A stretch of DNA of 64,000 nucleotides. Origin: Gambelia wislizenii. Taxonomy: Eukaryota > Chordata > Lepidosauria > Squamata > Crotaphytidae. The stretch spans positions 85,095,001-85,159,000 of the forward strand of contig JAUMIR010000004.1 of the NCBI GenBank assembly GCA_030847615.1, in the 5' to 3' direction. The position numbers and the translations under genes were made by a program. The notes below the pieces were generated by a model that saw only the letters and a list, made by a program, of their open reading frames with translations, was not told the DNA's origin and searched no databases. Shown here one piece after another: positions 1 to 12,204 of this stretch; the first letter of the stretch is position 1, and each line of letters starts with the position of its first letter.

Positions 1-164
1 AATGTTATCTTTTAGGACTACAATTCCCAGAACCACACAAACATCTCAGACAGACACTATTTTTAATCTTACAGAAAGCTGCTGAAAGGTCCACAAGGAC
101 CACATGGGACAGAGGATATGTTCCCTCTGTCTAGCTCCTGCTTTGGTAATCCACCAGGTGACTA

Positions 165-300
165 AAGCTATTTCAGGCCTAAATCCTATTGTTAGTCCCA
201 GCTAGAGCAGAATCATTGACTCAGTTGACTATACCTATTTGCTGACTCACCATTCAACTAGTTGAGCCAACTCTACTCTAGTTGGGAATAACCTACAGGG
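165..300. repeat. Unclassified interspersed repeat, copy 1
   Basis: The stretch AATCCTATTGTTAGTCCCAG, ACTATACCTATTTGCTGACTC and CACCATTCAACTAG shares its order of motifs with 40005-40110. Confidence 0.5.
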
Positions 301-1076
301 TTTCAGCTTCAGCCTTATTAGAAAGGATCCAAATAAGGTTTGGAGATATCACCTGCTTATTCAAGAACAAGAGATTGAAGACAGGTTGATAATTACATAG
401 GATGTTGGCAGCTAATGACAGTTTCTTCAACAATGGTCTTACAATTGCTTCCTTCAAAAGTGTACAGCCCTCCTTCAAGGAAGTATTTACAGTTTCCTTC
501 ATTCATCCATCCAGTCACCTCCTGGGAGCTTTTGTCAGGCAGGATGGATATGGGATCAACAAAAAAGTGATTGGTCTCACATGACCCCAAGCAGCTTCTC
601 CACATTCTCAGGCCAATTAAGATGAAACCATTTATCAATGTTGGACAAGAAATACCTTAGTCATCACCACAGAGCCAGCTCTTAATGTGGAGTCCAAGCA
701 AATGCTAATGATTTTAACATCAAAGTGGTCTAAAAAGTCATCACAGCATGTCTCCAAGAGTTCCTCTTCACTACTTTGAAGTCTAAGATGTGACAACACT
801 ACACTGGACAAGACTGTGCTGACACTCTGGAGGCAGAGGAGTACTATACACTTCCTTTGTTGCCATCACTGCCACGGGATAGTCTTTAAAATTATTCTAA
901 CCCAAGTTCAATCAAATTTGTCTTCACTGAAGAATGAATGTTACCTGACTATTCAGGGTCTAGATTTTAGATTGTTGTTTTTCTTTTTTTATCTCTTCAC
1001 AGTAACTTCCAACACCATATTTTGGTGTTCAGTTATGGGAAAGCATTGTTTTATACCAGCTACATTAAGTATGGAA
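301..1076. other. No gene recognised
   Basis: Short open frames only; nothing resembles a known domain or RNA. Unique or too-degraded DNA. Confidence 0.4.
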
Positions 1077-1249
1077 GCCAGCATGGTATAGTGGTTTGAG
1101 CTCTGGACTATGACTCTGGAAACCAGGGTTTGAATCCCTGTATTCAGCCATGGAAACCACTGGGTGACTTTGGGCAACACACTCTCTCAGCCTCAGAGAG
1201 AGGCAAAGGCAAACCACTTCTGAACAAATCTTGCTAATAAAACCTTAGA
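1077..1249 (+). mobile_element. tRNA-derived lizard SINE
   Basis: It has an A-box-like TGGTATAGTGGTTTGAG and a B-box-like GGTTTGAATCCC. The tRNA-unrelated body follows (CCACTGGGTGACTTTGGGC, CACTCTCTCAGCCTCAGAG, GGCAAAGGCAAACC). The 3' end is truncated. Confidence 0.88.
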
Positions 1250-2104
1250 TTTAGCCTTAGTATTGCTGCAAATCTGAAACAATTTGGAGGCACACTTCAA
1301 CAACATTAAGTACATTTGGTGGATGCTACAGAACTGGACAGAAATTCACTACAAAACAGTAATTGTTACACAGCCCATTTGAAGAAATATGCTGCAACTT
1401 TGGAACATGCTTCATGATTGGACTTTGATGGGTACAGACCATCTTTACAATATCGAGTTCACAATGGTCTACCCAGATAATATTCACCAGCCAAGTCAGC
1501 ATTTAGGTCGTTAAATTTTGAATATTATTCATCAAGTATTGGTTGTATGGAATGATCCATCCTGAACTTCCAACAAGATAGTTCCCTTTGATTCCCAGGA
1601 GGTGAGAACTGGAACCCAAAGTGAGTTTGTGAGAGTGAAATTAGAACCTAACTCCTTGTTATCTTTCAAAATGTACATTTCTGAACTATAGGTCCTAGAA
1701 TCCCAGAGCAAATGTGACCACTGGGCACATTGGCTGGGGAGGTTCTAGAGGCTATTGTAAAATGTTTATGCTCTGAACTTAATATACAATCACAGAAACA
1801 TAAACCAAAATGCACTTAAAATAAGTGGCAATAGAAGAGAAAGACACATCTTGATGTATGCCAGTTCATTGTCAGGAGAAAGAATGCAGCCAAGCAAGAA
1901 GTTATAGATGGGAATGGAAGGATGGAAAAATGTATGATTCAATTCTGATATTGTCTTTCTCTAAGAACAGTGGTTGAAACATGATCCAGATTGCCAATGG
2001 CAACGGTTGATGTTCATTACATAGGAAAGTGTGGACCACTCTAGACTGTTGTAACAGTTGGCCCATGTGTGTGTGCTCCCGCTTGTGCTTGCTTATTTGT
2101 TTTG

Positions 2105-2246
2105 AAGGGGAAAGCAGCTGTCTCTCTGGCTTCTCTTCGCAAGCGAAGATTCAGGAAGGACTCATCCCGTGCTTTCTGCAAGCGCACTGATGACTAAAGA
2201 GGCCAATCCGAGATAGACAAGTCCGGTTGCAGAAAGCAGCTGTAGC
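2105..2246 (-). mobile_element. LINE 3'-end fragment, same family as 10.1-10.6 kb
   Basis: The minus strand matches the terminal zinc-finger coding part and short 3' end of the LINE at 10500-10620, including the CTTTCTGCAACCGGACTTGT and AATCTTCGCTTGCGAAGA motifs. Confidence 0.75.
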
Positions 2247-2581
2247 AAACTGTAAATTGGGTTCCAGGAGTAGCAGGATGCCCCTGGCCATTTTTTTCCA
2301 TCTTGCACAGAATTCTTTTCCTCAAGTGCTTTCTATCTGTGAAGGGAAACATAGTATTTTAACTGTACCTTTTACCCTCTCTGCAGGAAAAACAGCTTCA
2401 GGAGGGTGATTTTGATTAGGGAAAGAATTCATAGTAAAAAGGCAGCAGTTCTCCTTTCTACATACATTAGGCCCCAACCCACCCCCAAAACAATTTGCCA
2501 CCTCTTTGTGATGTTCATTTGAGCAGCTCTTGAATCCCAACAGCTCCTGAAGCAGCTTACATGCAATCAAAGGAAGACTAT

Positions 2582-3209
2582 GGGCTTAGTTAGACAGGAG
2601 AATAAATTGCAGAAAGTAGTGCATTAGCTCACTATTGCACCAGAGTTCATTTGTACCCACGATCCACTCACAAGATCACTGGCATGGAAAGCTATCTGAG
2701 TTTGAAGTTCATACAGCGCATGCCCATGAGAAAAGATGGTGGCTGAAGTGAATTACCTGCCTTATTATTCAACCAAAAGCTCCCTCCATCCCCCCCCCCA
2801 CTTTTTTTTCCTTTGCTAAATGAGAGATGCAGAAGAGTGATTGTTTGCTTTAAAAAAATGTCTTGCTCTGCTGCTTGAAAAAAAGTGCTGGATCATTCCC
2901 CTGGAAAAAACAGTGGCAGCTCCGGCCGTTTTGTCACTGGCGAGCCCACCCCCACACATGTCCGACCAATCACATTTGACTTCCTGGATGTGCCCCCATT
3001 TCAAATTGGTTGTTCAGATGGGTGGTTATGTGCATTTTCATGTAGTTTTTGAAAAAGATAGTGAGAATCAGCAAAATCTGTTATCGTGAACTACTTCAAG
3101 TTTTCAGCCCCCTCCTTCTGAATGTGGCGAATCCTGGCAGGAGCTCATCTGGACAAAAGGTATTCTGCCCACATTTTTGAGTATTTTTTTCATCATCCAA
3201 AACAACCCC
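2582..3209 (-). mobile_element. DNA-transposon MITE, ~630-bp family, copy 1
   Basis: It starts GGGCTTAGTTAGACAGG and ends AAACAACCCC, with a TAT on each side as a possible 3-bp target duplication. Its body is the reverse of the copy at 43813-44449 (GCTTGAAAAAAAGTGCTGGA, CCAATCACATTTGACTTCC, GCTCATCTGGAC). No transposase coding. Confidence 0.75.
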
Positions 3210-4734
3210 TATCTCAAATTGATCCAAGGGCTCACAGTCTAAAAAGACATGAACCAAAAGGTTAAAGGTATTGGGAGAAAAAGGCAGGAGAACAAAAACA
3301 AGAACTTCAAACTGTTTGGCAACTGCTACTTATCTGCCATGTAACATCAAGTTTGGCTTTTGCTTTCCTACATAATGAATGCTGCAAGTTTCCATTGGCA
3401 TGTTGGATCATATATCAATCAACCACTTTTCATATACTTATATATTTGAATTGATTGCAGAGGCAATCAATTCCTTCCATTCCAATCAATGGTCTCTTGA
3501 TTGGCTGCTTTATTGCTCATAACTGTGGATTAACTGTGCATAAACAGAGATGTTTCTTGCTTAGGCTTGTAGTATTATAATTGGATTTTTCTTTTTCTTA
3601 TTTCCCTCACATCTATTTTGTTTGTGTAATGTCTATTTTGGCCATAAATTGGACAGATTCAAAGGGACAGTTAGGGAATGGAGATAGAGAAAGACAGCTT
3701 TTGGATGATGCTGCTGCACTTCATAAATTATGTGCTCTCCCTTGGATCAATGAGAAAAGGGCTCTGGAGGGCTCTAACATATCCTATGATATATCAGAAC
3801 CTTTCCCTTTTTATGTATTAATGCAGAATGTTTACAAAGGATAAATTTGGCATAAACAAAATGTTTTATTCAGAGTCATTAGTGATTTGGACTGAGATGA
3901 GATGACAGACTGAATGGGGCTTAGAGAAATGCTTAGCCTAAGAAGAGCAGCAAAGTATACTTGGGTCTGCCCTGCATTCTACTTTCTACTTTCTACTTTT
4001 AAGTCTACTTTCAGTAGCTTAAAATTGCAATGTGTATGTATTTGTCCCATATGCCTTTGGGGAGGTTTTGTTAGTGATGATGAAAGACTGGAACACCAAA
4101 AAGGAGCTGCATTTTTTATAAATAAGGGGAGCTTGGTTTTAGTCTAAACTTTTGAAGAGTTATTCAAAATCCTGAACCCATAGCATGTTGGATCGCCCAT
4201 GTAGTTCAGACTGAAATGCTGAATTGCTTTACTGCCCCACTGACATGGAAACCAGCATCAGCCACTGGCACTGAATAGGCCATGATTTAAATATAGGACA
4301 GGCCTATACTCTCATGTAACTTGCTCTGAATTGTACACTGAGAAAGAGACAACAGAAGCTCTACAGGACTGTATATTCACACTGCTGTTGAATACCTGCA
4401 GGATATGGACACCAGCCTGATCCTATGATTTAGCATAAACTACAGAAAGACAAGAACTGGGGTGGGGGGGCTCTTGTCAATGTATACGATTTTATGCCTA
4501 AGAGTTATGCTCTGCTGGCCATATCCTTTATTACAAGCAATGGCAACTGCAGGTTTGCTCTACAGGTTTAATGAGCCAACTAAGCTTCTAGTTCAGGTGG
4601 GTAGAAGAGAAAAACCTTGTCCTGTCCCTGAACTGCTCCTGCATATAACCTCCTGACTATTATATAGATGCAGAGATATGTTATGTATGGTAACAATAAT
4701 AATATTCAGTGTTTGCATGGGTGTTTTTGTGTAT
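3210..4734. other. No gene recognised
   Basis: AT-rich DNA without clear repeats; open frames are short (under 90 codons) and unlike known proteins. Confidence 0.4.
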
Positions 4735-4852
4735 GTTCGAAATATCTTCATAATTCTTATGACAATGCAGTAAAGCAAGTCAATATTACTGTCTGCATCT
4801 TTTAGATGGAGGCAGCAGGACTCAGAGAGATAGTAGCCTTCCTAAAAACCAA
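4735..4852 (+). mobile_element. Ancient MIR/L2-like fragment (tentative)
   Basis: It resembles the 3' half of MIR/L2-type repeats (CATCTTTTAGATGGAGGCAG, GGACTCAGAGAGATAG) with heavy divergence. Assigned by eye only. Confidence 0.4.
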
Positions 4853-4860
4853 ACTAGGCT

Positions 4861-4886
4861 TGATGATGATGATGATGATGATGATG
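4861..4886. repeat. (GAT)n microsatellite
   Basis: About eight uninterrupted GAT units. Confidence 0.9.
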
Positions 4887-5720
4887 GAGCAAAAACTCTG
4901 AATAACAATGACAATGTCAGATAACCTGCCTGAAACACGGGTGAGACGAGACTGATGGCTGAACCACTGCTGAATTTTCTAGTATGAGTGTCAATTGTAA
5001 GGCCAGGAGAAAGACAGCATTACTCTGCAGCTGATGGATTTGCTTAGAGTCCTCTGTTTAGATTGTGCCTCTCTTCAGCATAAGTGGTTAAAAATGCTCA
5101 AGTGCTCAAGCCAAGTTCAAGCTGCTCTAAAGGATGGATAGCAAGAATATTTAAATTGTAAATGTCAGGGGATGTAAGGGATTTCTTATCCCCTCAACTG
5201 AGAAAGCATTTCTTAAAACATTTAGATACCACAAATGGGCTATGCGTTATCAGTATCAGAAACTATAAAAATAATGACTTCTTATAGCTAAGATTATAGA
5301 AAGGAAGTCTATGCCACCATGCACATGGAGAGGAATCAAATTGAATCCGCTGTGCATTCTCCCCACCTTCCTTCTCAACTTGGTCTAAGTCCTTCATTTG
5401 ATACTTCATAGTAGAGCCTGAAAGCTGCATTGCAGACAATCAGATCTGCCTTGCCCTTTTTAGCAGGTGTTCTGCACATAAGAGGCACAAATGCTGCCTA
5501 GATTGCATCTATATATGCTTGCTGCTACTTGAATCCCCCTGGAAGTAATTATTTCTCCACATGGGTTTTTTTTTTTGTGGGGGGGGGGAGGCAAGACATC
5601 TTCACCCCATCACTTTGGATTACATGGTGTAGCACCATGCATGCCATGTAAGCTATGGGGCATTGTCTACTCAGCAAGAATACAGTGCTGCACAGGAATG
5701 GGATACTGACAGAATGCCAT

Positions 5721-5945
5721 ATTTGAGGAGCAATGTGGTGTCATGATTAGAATGTTGGACTGGGATTTGGAAAATCCAGGTTCAGCTCTCTATTGAGGCA
5801 GGACACTTTCTGGGTGGCCTTGGACCAATCACTGAACTACCTCACAGGATTGTTAAGCAGATAAAGTGAGAGGGAGGAAGAGCTACTTAATTGTATGCAG
5901 CTTTGAGCTCATTGGAGGAAAGGCTTATTTAGTTTTTAATAAATG
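5721..5945 (+). mobile_element. tRNA-derived SINE, second type, degraded
   Basis: The head is GGTGTCATGATTAGAATG with B-box CAGGTTCAGCTC. It continues with GGGTGGCCTTGGACCAATCAC and a 3' end resembling CTTTGAGCTCATTGGAGGAAAGG. It differs from the SINE at 1077 in its body. Confidence 0.7.
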
Positions 5946-6589
5946 CTATTAAAAACTAAGAGACCATGTGTAAATTAGGAAAAACCTTAATAACGGCATA
6001 CATCCCCAAATGTTTTAAAGTAATATTATATTCATGCAAATAGGAAAGTCTTGGTGAATTGCAAAGAGACAGTTTGAGCGAAATTGGATGATTGATCACA
6101 GGAGTAAAGAGCACATACCAAATTTAGGTGGCAGAGAGATCTTGCATCCAAACATAGCAGCATGAGCCAAAGTAAACTGCATAAAACAGTGAGGCCTCAT
6201 ATACATTTAGACTGATCACATGCCAGAAAACTACATATAGTTTTTGCCTCTTCCTACTGTGTTTCCTAACATCTTTTAGAGCCAACTGTTTCCTGTTTAC
6301 ACATTACTGCACTCATTGTGAAAGGCTGGGATACATGAAAGTATGATATAGGCTGGATTTTCCAACTCCAATGATCTGAACTGAGAGGGATGGTTTTTTT
6401 TAAAAAAAATAATATTTTTATTACTTATTTATTTATGTCTGGCTTATTTTATTTTCAACCTATTTATCTCCTGTCAGACCTTTAAAGCAGCTTGCAAATA
6501 TTCAAACTGTCCTAAACCCTGATCCATTACCTGAAGATCTCTTTATTAAATGCTGTAAATATAATGTCATAACAACGCCTAATTAACAT

Positions 6590-7030
6590 GAAAGGGTGCC
6601 TACACTGCACAACATTGTGCTATGGTGATTTTAAGAGGTGAATAAGGCATCCCTTTTTATTGATGGCCCAAGCTGTCATTAGATCTACCATGGTGTTTCT
6701 TCCATGGTTTTGCCCATGTTTGAAACCGTATGACATTGTGCTCACATGAACACAGCATCAATGGGCTGAACACTTCCAGGTGAGATCACTTAAACCAGAT
6801 ATGGGACTCTCTTTTTATGAACCTTTTTATGAACCTAGTTGGAAGTTTTAAAGTATGTTTCTATGCTTGTGTGTACATTTGGGGTATTGATTTTGGTGTA
6901 TTTTTTAATTTTACTGCATTCGCGTCTTCTCTCAAGAATAGCCAAAATCACAAATGCAGAAGTAAACAGAGCTCTGTTCATGCTCTGTTAATGCTGGGGC
7001 TGCCTTTTAATGCTACTGAAAGTAAACTCT
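6590..7030 (+). mobile_element. Family G MITE, degraded copy
   Basis: Only the interior is clear: ATTGATGGCCCAAGCTGTCATT, AACACTTCCAGGTGAGATCAC, TTTTATGAACC, and a TTCGCGTCTTCTCTCAAGAA relic. The termini are not found. Confidence 0.6.
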
Positions 7031-7665
7031 GATAGAAAGGGTTATTTTGCCAGGACAATTACACAGAAAAATATGGTGGGAAAGAAACGTTAATGGAGGT
7101 TCATCTGACAAAGTCTGTAGTCTTCATTCATGGCTTGGAAAAGGAATCAACCAAGTAGGAAACATGACAATAGGAAATGGAGGGAAAATCAACATTCCTC
7201 TGAAAACACCTATTTAGATGTGCATTTGGATATATTTGATTTGCCAAGATCTGCATCAGAAAACAGTTTGTGAAGTCTGCTGAGTAAAGTTCCAGTCTAC
7301 AGGATCATCCAACAAGGATAGATAGTCTTAATTGATTCTGAAGGAAACTTGTGTCAACCTGCAGAAAGATTCTGTTACTTTAAGACTGCCAGGAAGAATA
7401 GTATATTCTGAAAAAGTAAGATCCTCTGATTTACAACCTACTTGGCTCTGGATTCCTTTCTTTCTCATGAAGCTTGCAAACACTGTATAAGGTCTGATTA
7501 CTTTGTGAGACACAGTCTTCAACCAAGTAAATCCTCACATGCAAGTCAAAATGGTATGTAACTTCAAGAGAAATGTATCCTTAGCCACTGCATGTTGTAA
7601 TTGGCTGCTGTTAATATATGATGATCACTGTGGATAACTTTCTGAGGAGGAAACAATGCAGTTTT
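7031..7665. other. No feature recognised
   Basis: Nothing supportable between the degraded MITE and the SINE. Confidence 0.4.
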
Positions 7666-7900
7666 TGTTATTGTGTGCCTTCATGTCATTTCTGACTTGT
7701 GGTGACCCTAAGGTGATCCTATCACACAGTTTTCTTGGCAAGATTTGTTCAGAGGGAGTTTGCCTTTGCCTCCCTCTGACACTGAGAGAGTGTGATTTGC
7801 CCAAGATCACCCAGTGGGTTTCCATGGCTGAGCAGGGATTTGAACCCTGGCCTCCAGAGTTGTAGCCCAACACTCAAACCACTACACTGTGCTGGCTCTC
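7666..7900 (-). mobile_element. tRNA-derived lizard SINE
   Basis: A near full-length copy of the 1077 family in reverse orientation, from GAGAGCCAGCACAGTGTAGT at 7900 to the TTGT-rich 3' end at about 7666. Confidence 0.9.
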
Positions 7901-8861
7901 AAAAATGCAGTACATTGTGCCAAATAGACAGCGAACTAGAATATTTTGGATTATCAAGAAAGAGCTGGAAAGAAAACTGAAAATAATATGATATAGATAT
8001 ATCAGGTTCATGTCTTGTGTTATGCACTCAGTTTTGGAAATGCTACAGGCAGATTGCATAGCATCATATGCTTTTCTGTAGGACATTTCCAATCTTCAGT
8101 AGAAATAGTTTATCTGTCCTCCATATGTGAAGCTTCTAAATCCACAAAGACACGTAATCTTCTGTGTTTTCCTAGTTGCATTTGCTTATCTGAATGACTG
8201 TGTATATTTGGTGAGTTTCCACTGTAACTTTTGAAAGTGTGACTGGGCAAAATGCCATTTTAACAGATGACTGAAAATGGGGGAAGCCAAAAAGCAACAT
8301 GCCAACATTTAATATGTATGCTGAGGGCATGAATCCCAAAAGAGAGCATCCAAATGAATCTGCAGCTATGAAAGCAAATGTATATCACTCTTACCAGAGA
8401 GCTGATATGCACAGGCTGTGGCATTTGCATTCTGGCAGAGACCCATCACTAGGGCACATAGATGCTGAAATCCTGCACAGGTGAATTTTCTACACTCTTA
8501 TGAACCTTCCTCTGCCCTAGGGGAGGCCACATTCCAAAATCCTGCTTGCGCTGTGCTAGCTTTGCTTGGCTAATATTAGGCAAACATAGAAAGGGCAAAT
8601 GATAAGTTTTTAACAAGAGAGTTGTAAATGCTTAGAAGTGCAGTAATGCACAGACCAGTTGAATTGGAAGCTTAGATATAGAAGTTCTTTTAAAGGTTCC
8701 AGTTCCTGTATTTTCACAAGTTGAACATATGGAAAAATCCCACCATATATGTTTTTTACCACCACTAGAATGAACTGGAAGGTTCAGCACTAAAAAAGCC
8801 CCAAACAGTGGATTTTGCCCTCCATGTAACTCTTAATTCATGTAACTCATTTCCAGAGATA

Positions 8862-8974
8862 GAATTCAAAGACATAGCCATGTTAGCCTAGAACATTAGT
8901 AAGCAAGGGAATCTTGTAAGCACCCTTGAGACTAACTGAGAGAAAGGAGCTGTAGCATAAGCTTTCATAGACTT
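8862..8974 (+). repeat. Interspersed repeat fragment (GTAGCATAAGCTTTC family)
   Basis: It contains CCATGTTAGCCTAGAACA, a GAGACTAACTGAGAG motif and GTAGCATAAGCTTTCATAGACT. Related pieces lie at 10636-10700 and 48040-48150. Class not assigned. Confidence 0.6.
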
Positions 8975-9609
8975 GGAAGATTTTCAGATGTCCTAAAAAA
9001 TGCATGACAGGGACAACAGGAGATCACCAAAGGGCTCTCTTATCAGACGACCTCATCCCTGTCTCGTCCTCCTCGTGTGCCCCCTCCGTTCTGTCTGTGC
9101 TTATTTTTATTGATGGCTTAAGCCGTCAATAGATTGCTTGTTCCATCTCTGTGGCAGAATCACTGGCTTGTGAACCGGTGCCCTGTTTCTGTGGCACAAT
9201 GCCAACCATGGTGGGAGATCCCTGCCTCACACTTCCGGGTGCAATTGGGACATCCAGGTAAGTGACATCTTTTTTTTTTCCTCCCTGGGTTACTTGGAAT
9301 TTTTAAACTTTGTTTTTATGCTTGCTGTCACTTTTCTTTCTTTCTTTAAATTTTTCTTTAAATTTCCTGCATGTTCGTTCTCTCATGAGAACGGCCTGGG
9401 AGTTCAAATAAGGAAGTGAATACAGCTCTGTGCAAGCTGTATTCACTTCCTGGATTGCTGGAGGGAGGGGGAGTCATTTCTACCTCACTTTTAAGGTAAG
9501 TCTGAAAAAAAATTTTAAGTGTAACAGGGACAGGAGTGGGACAGGAGTGGGGTGGGAAATAGCTAGCAAGACAGGGATGCTATATATGGTCCCCATCTGA
9601 AAACCTTCC
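8975..9609 (+). mobile_element. GGAGATT-type MITE (family G), copy
   Basis: Termini GGAAGATTTTCAGATG and CATCTGAAAACCTTCC. The interior has the family landmarks: ATTGATGGCTTAAGCCGTCAAT hairpin, GACATCCAGGTAAGTGACA, TCTCATGAGA, and the inverted pair GAATACAGCTC / AAGCTGTATTC. No coding capacity. Confidence 0.82.
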
Positions 9610-10109
9610 TTGGTCTACTTCCTCAGATGCATGAAGTGAACTGGTGCCTAGGAACAGACTTTATAAGCAGGCTGTTGAATAGCCATAGAAATGCAAAACT
9701 TGTGGGTGTGGTGATGAGGTGACATGTTCAGTTTAACAATGGTCGTTGAGGGACAAAGGCAGGAGGAAAGATATTGCCTAAGACCAGGGTGGGTGGATGA
9801 CCATATAAATTGTGGAGGGAGATTTGGAATGCAGTGTGATACTGGTTGGGAACCAGAAAGAAGATGTAATAGACTGGCCAAGAGTGCCCTTATGAGACTA
9901 GGATGTTAACTAGTGTTATGTGTCGTGTGCCAGGAAATCATTGTCTCTGTTCAACCTGTTGTTTCTCTTTCCAATTTTCCTTTGTAGTGTTTTTTTTTTT
10001 TAATTCAAGTTCAGCTGTCCTGGAGTCAGAGATTAAATGTCCATCTCTGCCCATTTCCAGAGGGATAGACTTTGCCCTGTATTGCCACAAAAGCCTACAA
10101 AAAGTTTTA

Positions 10110-10590
10110 TAAATATACACTGGACTGACTATGTGACGAATGTTGCTGTCCAAGCAGGGATCACTAGCATTGAGGCCACAATATTGAGAACACAGCTGAG
10201 CTGGGCAGGGCACATTTCTAGGATGCAGGACCATCGCCTCCCAAAAATAGTACTCTATGGTGAACTCGCCACGGGTAAGCGTAAGAGGGGCGCTCCAAAA
10301 AAGCGACACGAGGGCTCCTTGAAACAACATCTCAGGTTCGGCCAAATTGATCACCAATAATGGTCCACCCTAGCCTCACATCGGAAGGCATGGAGACACA
10401 CTATCCACAATGCTGCAGCCTTATTTGAGAACTCATGCCGAACAAGAAACGACAATGCAGAAAGAATCACAACCCAGAAACGTCACCCAAGGAGACCTTC
10501 TGCTGTGCTTTCTGCAACCGGACTTGTTTATCTCAGATTGGCCTTTTTAGTCATCAGTGCGCTTGCAGAAAGTGCGGGATGAATCCTTCC
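10110..10590 (+). mobile_element. LINE ORF2 C-terminal remnant
   Basis: The translated + strand gives SWAGHISRMQDHRLPKIVL, LYGELATGKRKRGAPKKRH and, after one TAA near 10358, RKAWRHTIHNAAALFE. This pattern is typical of the C-terminal part of several non-LTR retrotransposon ORF2 proteins. After a frameshift near 10500 the frame reads a cysteine-rich finger (CAFCNRTCLSQIGLFSHQ). The element is 5'-truncated with at least one stop and one frameshift. The clade is not assigned. Confidence 0.75.
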
Positions 10591-10635
10591 TGAATCTTCG
10601 TTTGCGAAGAAAAGCCAGAGAAAGGGGGGGCATTT

Positions 10636-10700
10636 ATTATGGCACAAGCTTTTTGTGGACTAGAGATGACTTCATCAAATCTTATCCACACTTGTGAGAA
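10636..10700 (+). repeat. Interspersed repeat fragment (GGCACAAGCTTTTTGTGGACT)
   Basis: Same family as 8862-8974; the shared core is a TTATGGCAYAAGCTTTYGTGGACT-like motif. Confidence 0.55.
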
Positions 10701-11949
10701 ATATATACATGAGGAAAGTTGTAAACATGGTGAGAAGGAAGTGAAGACACATAAGAGGTATACACTGTGACCATTTAAAGCTTATTAAAACATATAGAAA
10801 ACAAATATAATGTCCATACACAACAGCAGGACCAGAGAAATCTCTCTGCTGGATTCATCATGTGTGATGACCTAATAAAGAAGGGCCTATATTGGTCTAA
10901 GAGGAAAGCACTGATCACAGTGAATGGTGTGAACAATCTTGTCAATGTTAGCACAGACCAGTGGCATCTTTTAATTGTTTATCTTGCACATCTCTTCCTC
11001 TATGGGAAGGGAGTGTCTCATTTTCAAGCTGTGACTTTGCATTTTTATGCTGAGCAGGTGGCAGGACTGGTATTGATGAGAGCAAAGGGAGGAGGATTCC
11101 TGAACATCTCTGACTGCAGTGGCAGCTGCAGTGCAGAGCAACAAATTTAACTCTTTGGGAAAATAACAAAAGGGACTCACAGATCAGAGGCACTGAAACA
11201 GCTGCTGTCTTGAGGGTCTCCATCTGTACTGAACGGGTTTGAAGGCTGTGCTCTAATCTGTACTTCAACGTTATTTGTATACGTTTGTGCAGGGAGAGAG
11301 AAAGAGAGAAATGGTAAAAGAGAGAGGGGGAAGAATGTTTCTTGATGCTTTTTTGGTGGAGGGGGATGGCAAGGCTCAAGAACTGGGTTTGATCCAAACT
11401 ATTCTGAACTGTAATCAGAATTAGGAGGCTGAAGAAGGAGCAGGAAAATGAAGTTCAGCATCTAAAAAATAATATGTCCTGTAGTCTGAGAGTTATTAAT
11501 GTTCCACAATTGCACATAGCTGTTGAAGGGTTTTTTGTATCTTTTAAAAAAATCTACAAATTCTGGGTTCCACAGAGCCTTATGTTTCATGTTAAGAACA
11601 AAAATTAGACACTCTGTCAGATAACACAAGCTTCTTTATTGGTTTTGCTTCAGTGGAACATAGTTACTCCAGGTTACATTTCATGCTTCAGAGGGTCTTC
11701 TGTAGGTCATAAGTTTCAAAAGGTCTTCTCTTATATCAAGGATGTCACAATTCAGCACTATGGTCAGCTCAGTTCCTCAACCTCAGAGCTAATAAGACCC
11801 CAAGCAGCAAAATCATCTGTCCCAGTTTCTCTGTGATGCTGGTGCAGAGTATGTTGTGGAGTCCACTGGTGTATTCACCACCACTGAGAAGGCCAGCGTA
11901 AGTGGCAGATGTATATGGGAGAAGTGGACTGGGACAACTGCTGTGGGGT
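10701..11949. other. No gene recognised
   Basis: The longest minus-strand frame (to about 149 codons, 10948-11397) is compositionally ordinary and has no recognisable domain. Confidence 0.4.
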
Positions 11950-12193
11950 GGGCACAGATAGTCACCACGTTGCAAGTTCGATTCCAGAGTGCTCCAAGGC
12001 TCACTCAGCCTTCCATCCTTTCATAGGTTGGTAAAATGAGTACCCAGCTTGTGGAGGCAATTAGCTAACACACATTGGAAACTGCTTAATGCAGTGTAGA
12101 TGTGTAAATTGCTATTGCTTAAAACAATTTGTAAGCCGCTCTGATAGCCTTGTGGCTGAAGAGCAGGGTATAAATAAATAAATAAATAAATAA
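11950..12193 (+). mobile_element. SINE with AAAT tail, type B
   Basis: B-box-like CAAGTTCGATTCC, then CCAAGGCTCACTCAGCCTTCC, GCTTAATGCAGTGTAGATG and AAGCCGCTCTGATAGCC, and an (AAAT)n tail. The same sequence occurs reversed at 34166-34442, which confirms the unit. Confidence 0.85.
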
Positions 12194-12204
12194 CATTTCA
12201 CTTT

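Noticed and set aside
1077..1150. tRNA genes suggested by A-box/B-box pairs here and in the other SINE heads
   Set aside because: The tRNA-like heads continue into the common SINE body, have mutated boxes and cannot fold a complete cloverleaf, so they are SINEs.
10948..11397. 149-codon minus-strand open frame
   Set aside because: Low-information composition (Ser/His/Leu rich), no family resemblance, and an overlapping second frame of equal quality.
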